Positions 19,000-28,428 of a stretch of DNA of 64,000 nt are shown here, piece by piece. How positions within the stretch are numbered: position 1 is the stretch's first letter; the number at the start of each line of letters is the position of its first letter. This DNA is from Lachnospiraceae bacterium. Its GTDB lineage: Bacteria > Bacillota > Clostridia > Lachnospirales > Lachnospiraceae. The stretch is from NCBI GenBank assembly GCA_019421365.1, contig JAHZFJ010000012.1, forward strand, positions 57,974-121,973. Reading direction: 5' to 3'. Both the position numbers and the translations under genes were made by a program. Below the pieces are notes generated by a model, which saw nothing but the letters and a program-made list of their open reading frames with translations, was not told the DNA's origin and did not search any database.

Positions 19000-19024
19000 A
19001 AATAGTTTCAAAGGGAAACTATTT
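19000..19024. promoter_or_regulatory. candidate MarR operator
   Basis: Perfect inverted repeat AAATAGTTTC-5-GAAACTATTT between the promoter -10 box (19037) and the marR start. It covers the probable transcription start region, an ideal repressor position. A related half site (TAGTTAT) overlaps the -10 box. Confidence 0.6.
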
Positions 19025-19036
19025 CTCTAGATAACT

Positions 19037-19064
19037 ATTATATTAAAAAATTACTATTTGTCAA
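19037..19064 (-). promoter_or_regulatory. sigma-A type promoter of the marR-ABC operon
   Basis: On the minus strand TTGACA (19064-19059), 16-base spacer, TATAAT (19042-19037). Both boxes match consensus. Directly upstream of the candidate MarR palindrome. Confidence 0.75.
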
Positions 19065-19120
19065 TCTACTGATCAAAGATTTATATAAATTTAACACTTT
19101 TTTTATGAAATAAATTATAG

Positions 19121-19216
19121 AAAAAACTCATCTCAATGTATCCATTCTACTTAATTGAATAGATACATTAAGATGAGTTTCATCGTGATGTTACTCATCC
19201 AGTGAGCAACATCGCG
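19121..19216 (-). terminator. tandem hairpins after the pfkB gene, the second a terminator
   Basis: Minus strand: first hairpin has 14-base arms (19216-19203 and 19197-19184) with a 5-base loop. The second has 10-bp outer arms AAACTCATCT/AGATGAGTTT plus inner pairing (19180-19124), followed by a T-run. Part of the first hairpin (GATGAGT) can instead pair with the 5' arm of the second (ACTCATC), so the two may be mutually exclusive. Confidence 0.65.
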
Positions 19217-19256
19217 TTATTGTTTTGTCCTAATCACGAATAGTTCTTATTAATTT

Positions 19257-20159
19257 CTATAATTTCTTTAAAAGTGTAGCAAACTGTTCTTCTGGTAATG
19301 ATGATCCTTGCACACCTACAACTGCTGCCGATATTTTATTCGCACGCTCTACTGCTTGTTGCATCGTAAATCCCTGCTTCACTGAGGCCATTACCGCTCC
19401 TATATGGGAATCCCCTGCACCAATGGTATCTACTACTGTAGCACACTCACCTTTTACAAGATGACCCTGTCCATCTTCATAGTAGTAAGCTCCTTTACAT
19501 CCAAGAGTAATAATTACTGTGTTACCCGTTCTCTCACAAATTACCTTCGCCGCATCCTCATAATTAGAAGTTTGACTTAACTCCATAGCTTCTTCTTCAT
19601 TCATATGGGTGATTGGTCGACGTGCAAAGATTCGATCTAGTTTTTCATCACCGATCTTACTTAGTCTTGGTCCAGGAGCAAAATATACTTGATAATCAGG
19701 ATTTTCTTCAATAAATTCAATAATTTCATAACCATCCGTCTCTTCAATCTCGAATCCAGCTATGTAAACACTATCGTACTCTGTTTTCATCTCATCTGAA
19801 ATCCATTCCTTCTTAAAGCTATATTCAACGCCATGATGAACTACAAAAGTTCTCTCTCCATCCTTCTCTACCATACATAAACAGAATCCATTATCGTCTG
19901 TATCAAGTTTGACAGTACTCTCCATACCTTTTTCTCGCAACATAGCTTCTACAATGAAAGCATATCTTCCTGTCCCAATTGGAGACATCAAAGTATACGG
20001 AACATCAAAATTTCGTAATATATCAGCTGCATTATACGCACAACCACCTAGAGCCATCCTCTGTCTTTTAATATGGATATCTTCGCTTGTCTTTGGTAAA
20101 TGATCTATCTGTATAATGATATCAAGTACCGTTGATCCAATAACTAATGTTTTTTTCAT
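19257..20159 (-). CDS. PfkB family carbohydrate/nucleoside kinase
   Basis: 300 residues of the ribokinase superfamily. N-terminal GSTVLDIIIQIDHLP and the GGCAYNAADILRNF substrate motif (about 38-51) and C-terminal VVDTIGAGDSHIGAVMASV (anion hole and catalytic Asp in GAGD, about 242-260) are intact. Lid residues and the MEKDGERTFVVHHG stretch fit sugar kinases, but the substrate (fructose phosphate, ribose, nucleoside) is not determinable. Apparently monocistronic, ending at a tandem hairpin region. Confidence 0.88.
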   Translation of the reverse strand: MKKTLVIGSTVLDIIIQIDHLPKTSEDIHIKRQRMALGGCAYNAADILRNFDVPYTLMSPIGTGRYAFIVEAMLREKGMESTVKLDTDDNGFCLCMVEKDGERTFVVHHGVEYSFKKEWISDEMKTEYDSVYIAGFEIEETDGYEIIEFIEENPDYQVYFAPGPRLSKIGDEKLDRIFARRPITHMNEEEAMELSQTSNYEDAAKVICERTGNTVIITLGCKGAYYYEDGQGHLVKGECATVVDTIGAGDSHIGAVMASVKQGFTMQQAVERANKISAAVVGVQGSSLPEEQFATLLKKL

Positions 20160-20202
20160 TTCTGTCTTACTCCTACCTTTATCTTCAGATGTCTATGTAT
20201 AA

Positions 20203-20247
20203 AAGGCCTTATGTCGCGATCCAAAAACAATTCGATCATAAGACCTT
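20203..20247 (-). terminator. intrinsic terminator after the subtilase gene
   Basis: Minus strand: AAGGTCTTATG and CATAAGGCCTT form an 11-bp stem (one G-U pair) around a 23-base loop, followed by TTTTATA. 125 bases after the subtilase stop and 44 bases before pfkB. Confidence 0.65.
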
Positions 20248-20371
20248 AATTTTCATATTAATATAAAACCCTGTTTGTTGTACAAAATTTCGATAGAAGA
20301 AATTTTGTTTGCCAACCTATCACCTTACTAATTATACTGAACTTTCTTATTATTTCAAGTATCATTCGTTA

Positions 20372-21331
20372 TTATGGTATTAACTTCTCGATATTTAAAA
20401 GTCCCCAACCCTGTTGTTGGTGTTGTAATCCTAAATCTGTCGAACTATTCTTAATTCTAATTTTAACCTCTCGATTTGTCATATCTGGATATGCTGAGAG
20501 CAATAATGCCACCCCTCCTGTTACTAATGGTGTAGCCATTGAGGTACCACTCTTCGTTGTATAGAGACCACCATAAGGATCACTACGTGGTCTTCCAAAT
20601 AATAATCCTCTACTAGAATGGTTATCATTCCTAGGAGGACAACATGATACAATATTACTTCCAGGTGCAACTACATCTGGTTTTTTCACACAAGCTAACG
20701 TCGGTCCTCTACCTGAATAGTCGATTGTCTTTGTTCCAAAAACTTCTACAGAAACATTATCATCACTAGCTCCTACCGTAATCACTTTTCGGCTAATACC
20801 TGGCATTGAGATGGTTCTTGGTCCGGGACCATTATTACCTGCAGCTACAACTACTACAAATCCTAGATCCCAAAGCTCATCAACACCAACTACTAAATTA
20901 GAGTGTTCACTTGCAGTTTCATCAGTAGTTGAACCTACGGATATATTGACGATTCGTATATTATATTTATCTTTATTAGCTACGATCCAATCAAAAGCTG
21001 TTAAAACATCTGAAACATTACCGTTTCCTTTATAATTAAGAGCTTTTACACCGATTATATTACATTTTGGTGCAATTCCCATATACTTTCCATCAGAAGC
21101 TGTACCATTACCTCCAATAATACCAGATACATGTGTTCCGTGTCCATTATCATCATACATATCGATTCTTCCGTGAATCATATCTTTAAACGCTACAATT
21201 CTATTGCCACCAGTAACAAAATCAGTATGTGCCATTATTCCAGTATCAACAACAGCCACACCGATTCGATTCCCATAAATCCCTCTCTCATATGATGCTT
21301 TTGCATGCACAATATCCCGAGCTCGATTCAT
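20372..21331 (-). CDS. S8 family (subtilisin-like) serine peptidase, intracellular type
   Basis: 319-residue protease with a complete triad: Asp29 in VAVVDTGI, His64 in NGHGTHVSG and Ser near 270 in KSGTSMATPLVTG, plus the oxyanion Asn in AAGNNGPG. No signal peptide and no long propeptide, so it probably acts in the cytoplasm, like AprX/ISP-type enzymes. The start is the ATG at 21331 with GGAGG eight bases before; the frame extends to a TTG at 21403 without a ribosome site. Stands alone between two terminators. Confidence 0.9.
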   Translation of the reverse strand: MNRARDIVHAKASYERGIYGNRIGVAVVDTGIMAHTDFVTGGNRIVAFKDMIHGRIDMYDDNGHGTHVSGIIGGNGTASDGKYMGIAPKCNIIGVKALNYKGNGNVSDVLTAFDWIVANKDKYNIRIVNISVGSTTDETASEHSNLVVGVDELWDLGFVVVVAAGNNGPGPRTISMPGISRKVITVGASDDNVSVEVFGTKTIDYSGRGPTLACVKKPDVVAPGSNIVSCCPPRNDNHSSRGLLFGRPRSDPYGGLYTTKSGTSMATPLVTGGVALLLSAYPDMTNREVKIRIKNSSTDLGLQHQQQGWGLLNIEKLIP

Positions 21332-21454
21332 CCATATGCCCTCCAGTAATTTCGAGCACTGTATACTACTCTTTATTACTATCATAATATGAGGGATTTC
21401 CAATTTAGCTAATGATTTTATACGATTAGTTTCTTAAGCATCTAAGCACAAAAT

Positions 21455-21503
21455 AATAGAAAAGTATTTATGAAGTAAAATGCCTCATAAATACTTTTCT
21501 ATT
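21455..21503 (-). terminator. intrinsic terminator after the chorismate mutase-shikimate kinase gene
   Basis: Perfect 19-bp stem (21455-21473 with 21485-21503), 11-base loop; minus strand continues ATTATTTTG. It begins 24 bases after the stop at 21527. Confidence 0.75.
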
Positions 21504-21526
21504 GTTCTCATATCTTATAAACTTTC

Positions 21527-22327
21527 TTATTCTTTTTGCTCTATTGTACTATCAAGCTTGATCAATTTAGAAATAATCTCTTCACAAATTTCAGTAACAT
21601 TCTTACCATCTGTTGTAACTACAACATCGGCTACTGCCTCATAACGTGCTTTTCGCTTATCCATAAGACCTCTAATAAATTCCACATTCATATTTCCATT
21701 CAAAATAGGCCTATCCTTACTATTTTTAACGCGTTCATATACTGTTTCTGGCTTTGCAGTTAGAAGAACGACACGACCATTCTTCTTCATGTGATCTGTA
21801 TTATCTTCACGTACAACTACACCGCCACCACATGATACTATGGTCTGCTTACGTTTCTGCAATTCAATCAAAAGATTGCTTTCGAGATTCCTAAAATACG
21901 CTTCTCCATACTCATCAAACATCTCAGCTATAGTCATTCCTTGTCTCTCTACTATTACCTGATCCATCTCCACACGATCCATTTCTAACTTATCTTTTAG
22001 TTCTCGTGCTACCGTACTTTTTCCTGCCCCCATAAAGCCAATCAGGAAAATATTATAATCAAACAAACTTTTTGCCTGAATTCTACGACTGTTTTTAACT
22101 ATGTATTTGAATATGTCAAGAATCTCTTCTTCAAATTCATTTGCTCCTAGCTTTTCTACTAGTGCTTCTGTCTGCTTTTTTTCTTGCTCAGGTTGTAGAA
22201 TTGGAATTCCAGTTGCTTTCTTAAAAGATATTATCTCTTGTACATAACTCATTCTATTTGCTAATTGCTCAATAATCAAATCATCACACTGTCCGATTTT
22301 TTCACGTATTGCTTCTAAATTATCCAT
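21527..22327 (-). CDS. chorismate mutase-shikimate kinase fusion
   Basis: 266 residues. Residues 1-90 are an AroQ-type chorismate mutase (IREKIGQCDDLIIEQLANRMSYVQEI, then the Lys of FKKATG and the Glu/Gln of EKKQTEAL). Residues 92-260 are shikimate kinase with Walker A GFMGAGKST, VEMDQVIVERQG, YFRNLESN, CGGGVV and the lid SKDRPIL. It would phosphorylate shikimate and isomerise chorismate to prephenate, two non-consecutive steps of aromatic amino acid synthesis. ATG with AGGGG ribosome site. Located next to a putative shikimate-related catabolic cluster and 11 kb from aroC. Confidence 0.93.
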   Translation of the reverse strand: MDNLEAIREKIGQCDDLIIEQLANRMSYVQEIISFKKATGIPILQPEQEKKQTEALVEKLGANEFEEEILDIFKYIVKNSRRIQAKSLFDYNIFLIGFMGAGKSTVARELKDKLEMDRVEMDQVIVERQGMTIAEMFDEYGEAYFRNLESNLLIELQKRKQTIVSCGGGVVVREDNTDHMKKNGRVVLLTAKPETVYERVKNSKDRPILNGNMNVEFIRGLMDKRKARYEAVADVVVTTDGKNVTEICEEIISKLIKLDSTIEQKE

Positions 22328-22570
22328 ATTGAATCCCCTTTATCTTCTTCGTTATTTAAGCTATTATAACAAGAAGAATACTATTAAGCAAGTAAATTAT
22401 TTTAACACTTTAAAGTAGTCCGGTGATGAAGTTGACTAGGAATACAAACGAATTTGTTACTACTAATTCAACAAAAGTGCTAACATAATTCTACTTTATT
22501 CTTCTAATTTATGTTATACTATTAACAAACAATATTATCCCCTAATCCATACAGAAAGAAGTGATATATT

Positions 22571-23449
22571 ATGAATATTTTTCATTTACGATATTTTGTT
22601 ACTTTAGCACATTTAGAACATTATACCAAAGCAGCTGCTCAGTTAAATACTACACAACCTAATTTAAGTTATGCCATATCATCAATAGAATCCGAACTTG
22701 GCGTATCCTTATTTGAAAAAGATGGTCGAAATATAGTCCTTACGAAATGTGGAAAGGACTTTCTTATCGATGTAGAACAAGCACTCTCCATTTTAGATAA
22801 TAGTATTCATAAAATGCAACTTACTGGATGTGGAGAAGGACAAATTGAACTGGGTTTTCTTCGTACCCTTGGAACTGAATATATACCTCAGACTCTTTCA
22901 GATTTCTTAAAAACTCCAAAAGGAAAATCTGTCAGATTTAACTTTCATGATGGTATTACCGCAGATTTGATTCCTATGCTTAAGGAAAAAATTTGTGATG
23001 TTGTCTTCTGTTCCTATGCAGAATCAGAACCTGACGTGGAGTTTATTCCTGTTGCTACTCAAGATTTGGTCCTTATAGTTCCTAACGGCCATCCACTTTC
23101 AGACAGGTCTGAAATTAACTTAGTTCATACACTACCTTATCCCCAGATCTTTTTTAATAATAGAAGCGGACTTCGAACCATCATAGATAATCTTTTTGAA
23201 AAAATTAATGAAAAACCTATAATAGCAATGGAAATTGAGGAAGATCAAGTAATTGCTGGTTTTGTAGCTTCTGGGTTTGGAATCGCAATCGTTCCTGATA
23301 TGCCTATCTTAAATCAACTTCCAGTTAAGAAACTTATTATTAAACATCCAAGCTGGGAACGTCGTTTTTATATGGCTTACATGAAGAATCAGTACCAAAC
23401 ACCTGTAATAGCAAATTTCATTGATTTTATCAAAAATATTAATACGTAA
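22571..23449 (+). CDS. LysR family transcriptional regulator
   Basis: 292 residues: N-terminal winged helix (HLRYFVTLAHLEHYTKAAAQLNTTQPNLSYAISSIE, residues 5-40) and a C-terminal periplasmic-binding-like effector domain (about 90-290). It precedes an Old Yellow Enzyme-type reductase gene on the same strand by 162 bases and heads a cluster of hydroaromatic-type genes, so it is the likely activator responding to the pathway substrate (inference). Confidence 0.9.
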   Translation: MNIFHLRYFVTLAHLEHYTKAAAQLNTTQPNLSYAISSIESELGVSLFEKDGRNIVLTKCGKDFLIDVEQALSILDNSIHKMQLTGCGEGQIELGFLRTLGTEYIPQTLSDFLKTPKGKSVRFNFHDGITADLIPMLKEKICDVVFCSYAESEPDVEFIPVATQDLVLIVPNGHPLSDRSEINLVHTLPYPQIFFNNRSGLRTIIDNLFEKINEKPIIAMEIEEDQVIAGFVASGFGIAIVPDMPILNQLPVKKLIIKHPSWERRFYMAYMKNQYQTPVIANFIDFIKNINT

Positions 23450-23611
23450 ACTTTAATTCTTTTTACTCCATTATATATAAATATTTTTTATATATACGTA
23501 CAAATTAATCAATTGGATTTTATAAATTCTACCTTATATAATATAAGAAGAAGTCGCAATGTGTCTTATCACATTCTATGACAATTTCACTTTAGTTTAA
23601 GGAGAATTTAT

Positions 23612-25609
23612 ATGAAATCCAATTATCCACATCTATTTAAGCCTTTGACCATAAAAACTATGACTATAAAAAATCGTGTTACAATGATGCCTATGGGAAC
23701 TAACTATGGCGAACAAAATGGTGAAATGAGTTTCTTACACATCAATTACTATAAACAACGTGCTGTTGGTGGGACTGGCCTTATCATTGTAGAAAATGCT
23801 AATGTGGACTATCCTCTTGGTTCAAATGGAACTACTCAAATTCGTATCGACCATGATAATTATATTCCACGTTATTTTAAGCTTTGTGAAGAACTTCACA
23901 AGCAAGGTGCTTGCGTTGCTATACAGATCAATCATGCAGGAGCTTCTGCTCAATCTGCTAGAACTAATATGCAGCCAGCTTCTGCCTCTAATATTCCTTC
24001 TAAAGTAGGAGGCGAAATTCCAAGACCTTTAACAAAAGAGGAAATTGAAGAAATCGTTATCAAATATGGACAAGCCGCCAAACGTGCACAAATTGCAGGA
24101 TTTGATGCAGTAGAAATACATGCTGGGCATTCTTATCTAATTAGCCAATTTCTATCACCTCTTACCAACGCTAGAAACGACGAATTCGGGGGATCTGTTG
24201 AAAATCGTTCACGTTTTGCTAAGATGGTATTTGCAGAAGTTAGAAAACAAGTTGGGCCACAATTCCCTATCTTTGCACGCATAAGCGCTGATGAACTATT
24301 AGATGGCGGTAATACTCTAGACGATACTCTTGAGTATCTAAATTACTTTGATGAATATGTAGACGCATACGACGTTTCCTGCGGACTTAATGGCTCTATT
24401 CAATATCAGATTGATGCTAACTATCTAGAAGATGGTTGGCGTTCTTACATGGCTAAAGCTGTAAAGGAATGTTATAAAAAGCCCTGTATCACTATGGGAA
24501 ATATTCGTAATCCAAAGGTTGCTGAAGACATTCTTGCCAATGGAGATGCTGATTTAATTGGTATGGGACGTGGTTTAATTGCCGATCCAGAATGGGTAAA
24601 TAAGGTTGCTACGGGAAAAGAGCACCTAATTCGCAAGTGTATCTCCTGCAATATAGGATGTGCTGGTAACCGAATTGGAATTAACCGTCCAATTCGCTGT
24701 ACTGTAAATCCTTGCGTTAATGAAGATGAAGAATACAAAAATAGTACACTAAAAAAACCTTGTAATGTTGTAGTAATCGGTGGTGGTACTGCGGGTCTTA
24801 GCGCTGCTTGCACTGCTGCTGAAGTTGGATGTACTACCTTTCTTTTAGAAAAAAATGATCATCTTGGTGGACTTGCAGCTGAGATTTCTAAAATACCAGA
24901 CAAAGTAAGACTAAACGATTTTCCAACTTATCAGATAAACCTTGCCAAATCTTATCGCAACCTCTTTATCTTAACCAATACGGAGGCAACTATAGAAAAG
25001 GTACAAAGTTTAAACCCTGATATTATCGTAAATGCAACTGGTTCAAATCCATTACTTCCACCAATCAAAGGTCTATTTGATTATATTGATAAAGAAGATG
25101 GAAAAGTATCTTCAATAACAGGTATGATTAATCACTTAGGAGATTATCCAAATGATTTGACTGGTAAAAAAGTTGTTGTTGTAGGTGGAGGTGCTGTAGG
25201 TCTTGATGTTGTAGAATTCATGGCTCCAAAAGGTGCTGATGTAACAATAGTAGAAATGATGCCAGCTATCGGAAGAGACTTAGACCCAGTTTCTAAAAGC
25301 GGAATCAATGCATTACTAAAAAAACACAACGTTAATCAGATGACAGAAACTGCACTTGTAGAAGTAAAAGAATCCTCATTCCTTGTTAAAAAAGAGGACG
25401 TGGAAATGGAATTGCCTTTCGATTATGGATTTGTTTGTCTAGGAATGAAAGCCAATGCACCTATTGTTAATGAATTACATGATACTTTTGACGATACCAA
25501 TGTTGAGATAATTAACATTGGAGATAGTGTAAGAGCTCGAAGAATCATCGACGGGGTACAAGAAGGTTATAATATCCTTAATGTTTTAAAGAGACATGAT
25601 TTTCTATAG
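23612..25609 (+). CDS. iron-sulfur flavoprotein ene-reductase of the 2,4-dienoyl-CoA reductase/BaiCD type
   Basis: 665 residues. An Old Yellow Enzyme TIM barrel with FMN (about 1-340) carries HAGHSYLISQFLSPLTNARNDEFGGSVENR and the QINHAG motif. A cysteine cluster CISCNIGC plus a downstream Cys in CTVNPC (343-370) binds 4Fe-4S. FAD/NAD domains follow, with VVIGGGTAGLSAA near 387 and VVVVGGGAVGLDVV near 520. Such enzymes move electrons from NAD(P)H through FAD and Fe-S to FMN and reduce activated C=C bonds. The substrate is probably not a CoA ester given the AroE neighbour; this is inference. GGAG ribosome site before the ATG. Confidence 0.87.
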   Translation: MKSNYPHLFKPLTIKTMTIKNRVTMMPMGTNYGEQNGEMSFLHINYYKQRAVGGTGLIIVENANVDYPLGSNGTTQIRIDHDNYIPRYFKLCEELHKQGACVAIQINHAGASAQSARTNMQPASASNIPSKVGGEIPRPLTKEEIEEIVIKYGQAAKRAQIAGFDAVEIHAGHSYLISQFLSPLTNARNDEFGGSVENRSRFAKMVFAEVRKQVGPQFPIFARISADELLDGGNTLDDTLEYLNYFDEYVDAYDVSCGLNGSIQYQIDANYLEDGWRSYMAKAVKECYKKPCITMGNIRNPKVAEDILANGDADLIGMGRGLIADPEWVNKVATGKEHLIRKCISCNIGCAGNRIGINRPIRCTVNPCVNEDEEYKNSTLKKPCNVVVIGGGTAGLSAACTAAEVGCTTFLLEKNDHLGGLAAEISKIPDKVRLNDFPTYQINLAKSYRNLFILTNTEATIEKVQSLNPDIIVNATGSNPLLPPIKGLFDYIDKEDGKVSSITGMINHLGDYPNDLTGKKVVVVGGGAVGLDVVEFMAPKGADVTIVEMMPAIGRDLDPVSKSGINALLKKHNVNQMTETALVEVKESSFLVKKEDVEMELPFDYGFVCLGMKANAPIVNELHDTFDDTNVEIINIGDSVRARRIIDGVQEGYNILNVLKRHDFL

Positions 25610-25648
25610 AATAGTAGTTAGATTCGCCTATTCTTGGCACACTGACAA

Positions 25649-25681
25649 AAAGAACCAAAGGAACAACTCCTTTGGTTCTTT
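25649..25681. terminator. bidirectional terminator between the reductase and permease genes
   Basis: Perfect 14-bp stem AAAGAACCAAAGGA/TCCTTTGGTTCTTT with a 5-base loop, A-run before and T-run after. It lies between two convergent genes. Confidence 0.88.
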
Positions 25682-25691
25682 CTATTACATA

Positions 25692-27050
25692 TTAATTTGT
25701 ATTATTATTAGTTTGCTTTTTCCCTAGCCCTTTGATTTCCCAATTGCTTAGAACAATATTTAGTCCAAAACCAACTATTAAAGCCCAAATAGAACCTTCC
25801 ATCGCGAGTACAACTGCCATTATTGCAGCAATGCTTTTATCCAGATCAGATTCACAATATTCCATACCTATTCTGGCACATACAAATGCTTGAAATATTA
25901 AGGTTATACCGGCTCCTATTGGAAAAACTGGCTTTAAGAATGTAATAAGAGGTATACAAATAACGCTGACTAAAGTTCCTAGACGAAACGACGCCATGCC
26001 TCCTAGCAATGACTTCATAGCCTCTTTTCCTTCTCGGTAACGAAGGCTAACTGATACTGTCATTCCTACCCATAACGGACCCGCAAGTGGCGGAAACGGA
26101 GCAAATATTGCAAGTACTATATTACGAATACCACTAATAATATTTGATCTACTAGAATTAAAATCAATTATTTCATCATCTCTAACTTCTTTTGCTTCTT
26201 TAATTAAACTCTCCGATGTAACAAAATCGCCAAAGGCTATAATATAACAGATTAAAGCTAAAGGTATGGCATTTAAAAACATCTTCATCTTAGGAATTCC
26301 AACGCCAAATATACTTACTGTATCTATCATTTCTTTAAATTGTGGAATCTTAATAAACGTACCAATTTCTACAGAAGGGAATACTAATTCTCCTACAATG
26401 ATACCAATAACCATAGCAACTAGATATGGAAACAGATTTCCGTACCGCCCTATTATATCTAACACTTTATACTTCTTTCTTGCCTCTTCATACTTTTTAG
26501 AAAAGCTAATAATCGCAAGAAATAGTGCTCCTACTCCAACAGCTATTGGGTACATACGTAACTGTCCTGAATCAGAAAGCTGGCTTTGCATTACAGTAAT
26601 AGGGGTTGCCAAAAGGATACCGCCTTTAATGGAAGGTGGAATAGCTTTTATAAAACGATCTGCCAGTCTGGTGACCCCCATGAAAACAAAAGTTAAACCT
26701 ACCATAATCTGCAAGGCAATCATTGCCTGAATCCGTTCTTGTCCGATTTCATAGGTCGTTAGATAAGCTAATGTCAACGGTAGTGTAGCTGTAATCCAGC
26801 CTGGAATTACGGGATCTCCTAAACTTGCATGAAGGAAATATAAAAACGTCTCCAAAATGATACAACTCCAAGCAAGTTCATATGGTAATCCTAAATAGTC
26901 TGTCATATAGGGTATTGCACTCATGGCTGTGGCACCTAAGATTAACCCTTGAATAAGTTCAACTTTCTCCAATTTATAATGTATAACTGGAAAACGTAGT
27001 TTAAAAATTCCTAGTCCAATATACGGAAGTTCTTTTTTCTCGCTACGCAT
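25692..27050 (-). CDS. NCS2/SulP-fold membrane permease (substrate unknown)
   Basis: 452 residues with 12-14 hydrophobic segments. Features such as LGDPVIPGWITATLPL, IPPSIKGGILLATPI and the IIAFGDFVTSESL segment resemble the UraA/xanthine permease fold (a charged residue after GD in TM8), but it is a divergent member and I cannot name the substrate. Family members carry nucleobases or organic/inorganic anions. ATG with AGGAGG six bases before. It lies within the LysR-AroE-reductase cluster but is separated from the MFS operon by a hairpin, so it may be transcribed separately. Confidence 0.78.
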   Translation of the reverse strand: MRSEKKELPYIGLGIFKLRFPVIHYKLEKVELIQGLILGATAMSAIPYMTDYLGLPYELAWSCIILETFLYFLHASLGDPVIPGWITATLPLTLAYLTTYEIGQERIQAMIALQIMVGLTFVFMGVTRLADRFIKAIPPSIKGGILLATPITVMQSQLSDSGQLRMYPIAVGVGALFLAIISFSKKYEEARKKYKVLDIIGRYGNLFPYLVAMVIGIIVGELVFPSVEIGTFIKIPQFKEMIDTVSIFGVGIPKMKMFLNAIPLALICYIIAFGDFVTSESLIKEAKEVRDDEIIDFNSSRSNIISGIRNIVLAIFAPFPPLAGPLWVGMTVSVSLRYREGKEAMKSLLGGMASFRLGTLVSVICIPLITFLKPVFPIGAGITLIFQAFVCARIGMEYCESDLDKSIAAIMAVVLAMEGSIWALIVGFGLNIVLSNWEIKGLGKKQTNNNTN

Positions 27051-27141
27051 TTTACCTCCTATGCATATTGTTAATTATTTAACATTTATTGTCAAAAAAA
27101 TCTCCAATACATACTTTTAATTTTCAAACACGGAAAAGGGT

Positions 27142-27178
27142 TGTCACAAAATTAATACTTAATAACAATTTTGTGACA
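27142..27178 (-). terminator. hairpin after the MFS gene
   Basis: Perfect 12-bp stem TGTCACAAAATT/AATTTTGTGACA around a 13-base loop. Only a short T-run (ACCCTTTTCC) follows on the minus strand, so termination may be partial. Confidence 0.55.
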
Positions 27179-27207
27179 GTCCCTTTGTTACTCTTATTAT
27201 AACTTTT

Positions 27208-28410
27208 TTATGAATTTGATACAACTTTTTTTATACTCATCTTAACATAGATCGCTAAAAGTATACCAATTATAGTAACACAAGCATTTAAAAGAAGAAT
27301 CATTCTTGGAGCGTTTACTCCACCTACTTTGGTGATATAGCTTGCTAATGTTAAAATAGTATAATTAGCTAGAGAAGATGCAATCATAACAAACGATGTT
27401 GCAGTCGCTTTATTTTCTGGGAAAAACTTAATTGTTGTAGAAACCGCTAACTGAAGAACCCCTCCTGCCCCTGCGTATCCTATTACAAATCCACCAATTA
27501 GACAAATAGTTGGTGTTTGAATGAAATAGCATAACAATAACATAACTGTAGATATAGCAGGATAAATGATTAATACATTGGTTTCTTTCAATCCTTTTTT
27601 TATCATAAATGCTGTTGCTATTATGGCAAGTGCTGTACCCGCTGCATAATAGGACTGAATTAGTGAAGAATTTGATAAACCATACAACTCTCCAAGTTCC
27701 TTGTTACAGTTTAACCACAACATAAATGTAGACGAACTTGTAAATCCTATTAAAATAGATGCAATTGAAACAGGCGAAAACTTCATCTTCTGTTTAATCT
27801 TTTTTTCAGTAGTTTTTGATGTGCTAACATTAGGAAACGGAAGTAACATCAATAAAATACCGTCTATCACAAGCGCAATAGCACAGACAACAAACAATGT
27901 TTTGTAAGAAAGATTTGCATCTGCAACTGCCATAATAAAAAATGGAAGTAAAAACTGGCTGACACACATAGAAAACTTTGTAAACATATTTGCTATGGAA
28001 CCATTGTTAACAAATATCTCCATGCAAGTTGGACTGACACAGGTATCAAGGAATGAATTAGCAGCTCCACCTAGTACAGCAAAGAGATAAGCTATCCCCA
28101 TACTTGGTGCTAATATAATTCCAATTAAAAATCCAATGTATAAAACTATACCAATTAAGCCACTCTTCTTTCTGCCATACTTATCGGAGAATGGTCCTGC
28201 AATAAAATGTGCAAGTAAACGTCCAAGACCAAGAGCTGCAATAACTGTAACAACAGAACTTACATCATAACTTCCATCTGCCAATTGTTTTGCTCCCCAT
28301 GCACCCGCAAAGGAGGATTTATACTGCCCTAAAATCGATGCACCTATTCCATGGATAAAGAAACTAAAATAAAGTGCTAAGGCTGTTGGGTAATACTTTT
28401 TGTTATTCAT
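27208..28410 (-). CDS. major facilitator superfamily transporter, probably hydroaromatic acid uptake
   Basis: 400 residues with 12 membrane segments and the MFS loop motif GPFSDKYGRKKSGLIG between TM2 and TM3 (about 70-85). MFNs in this position next to aroE and ene-reductases suggest a carrier for shikimate, quinate or a related acid, but this rests on context only. It begins 18 bases after the aroE-like gene on the same strand, so it is in the operon TIM barrel - reductase - aroE - MFS. Confidence 0.85.
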   Translation of the reverse strand: MNNKKYYPTALALYFSFFIHGIGASILGQYKSSFAGAWGAKQLADGSYDVSSVVTVIAALGLGRLLAHFIAGPFSDKYGRKKSGLIGIVLYIGFLIGIILAPSMGIAYLFAVLGGAANSFLDTCVSPTCMEIFVNNGSIANMFTKFSMCVSQFLLPFFIMAVADANLSYKTLFVVCAIALVIDGILLMLLPFPNVSTSKTTEKKIKQKMKFSPVSIASILIGFTSSSTFMLWLNCNKELGELYGLSNSSLIQSYYAAGTALAIIATAFMIKKGLKETNVLIIYPAISTVMLLLCYFIQTPTICLIGGFVIGYAGAGGVLQLAVSTTIKFFPENKATATSFVMIASSLANYTILTLASYITKVGGVNAPRMILLLNACVTIIGILLAIYVKMSIKKVVSNS

Positions 28411-28428
28411 GCTTTATCTCTCTTTCTA

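Noticed and set aside
26266..26730. 154-codon plus-strand frame inside the permease gene
   Set aside because: Antisense shadow of a membrane protein; no start signals.
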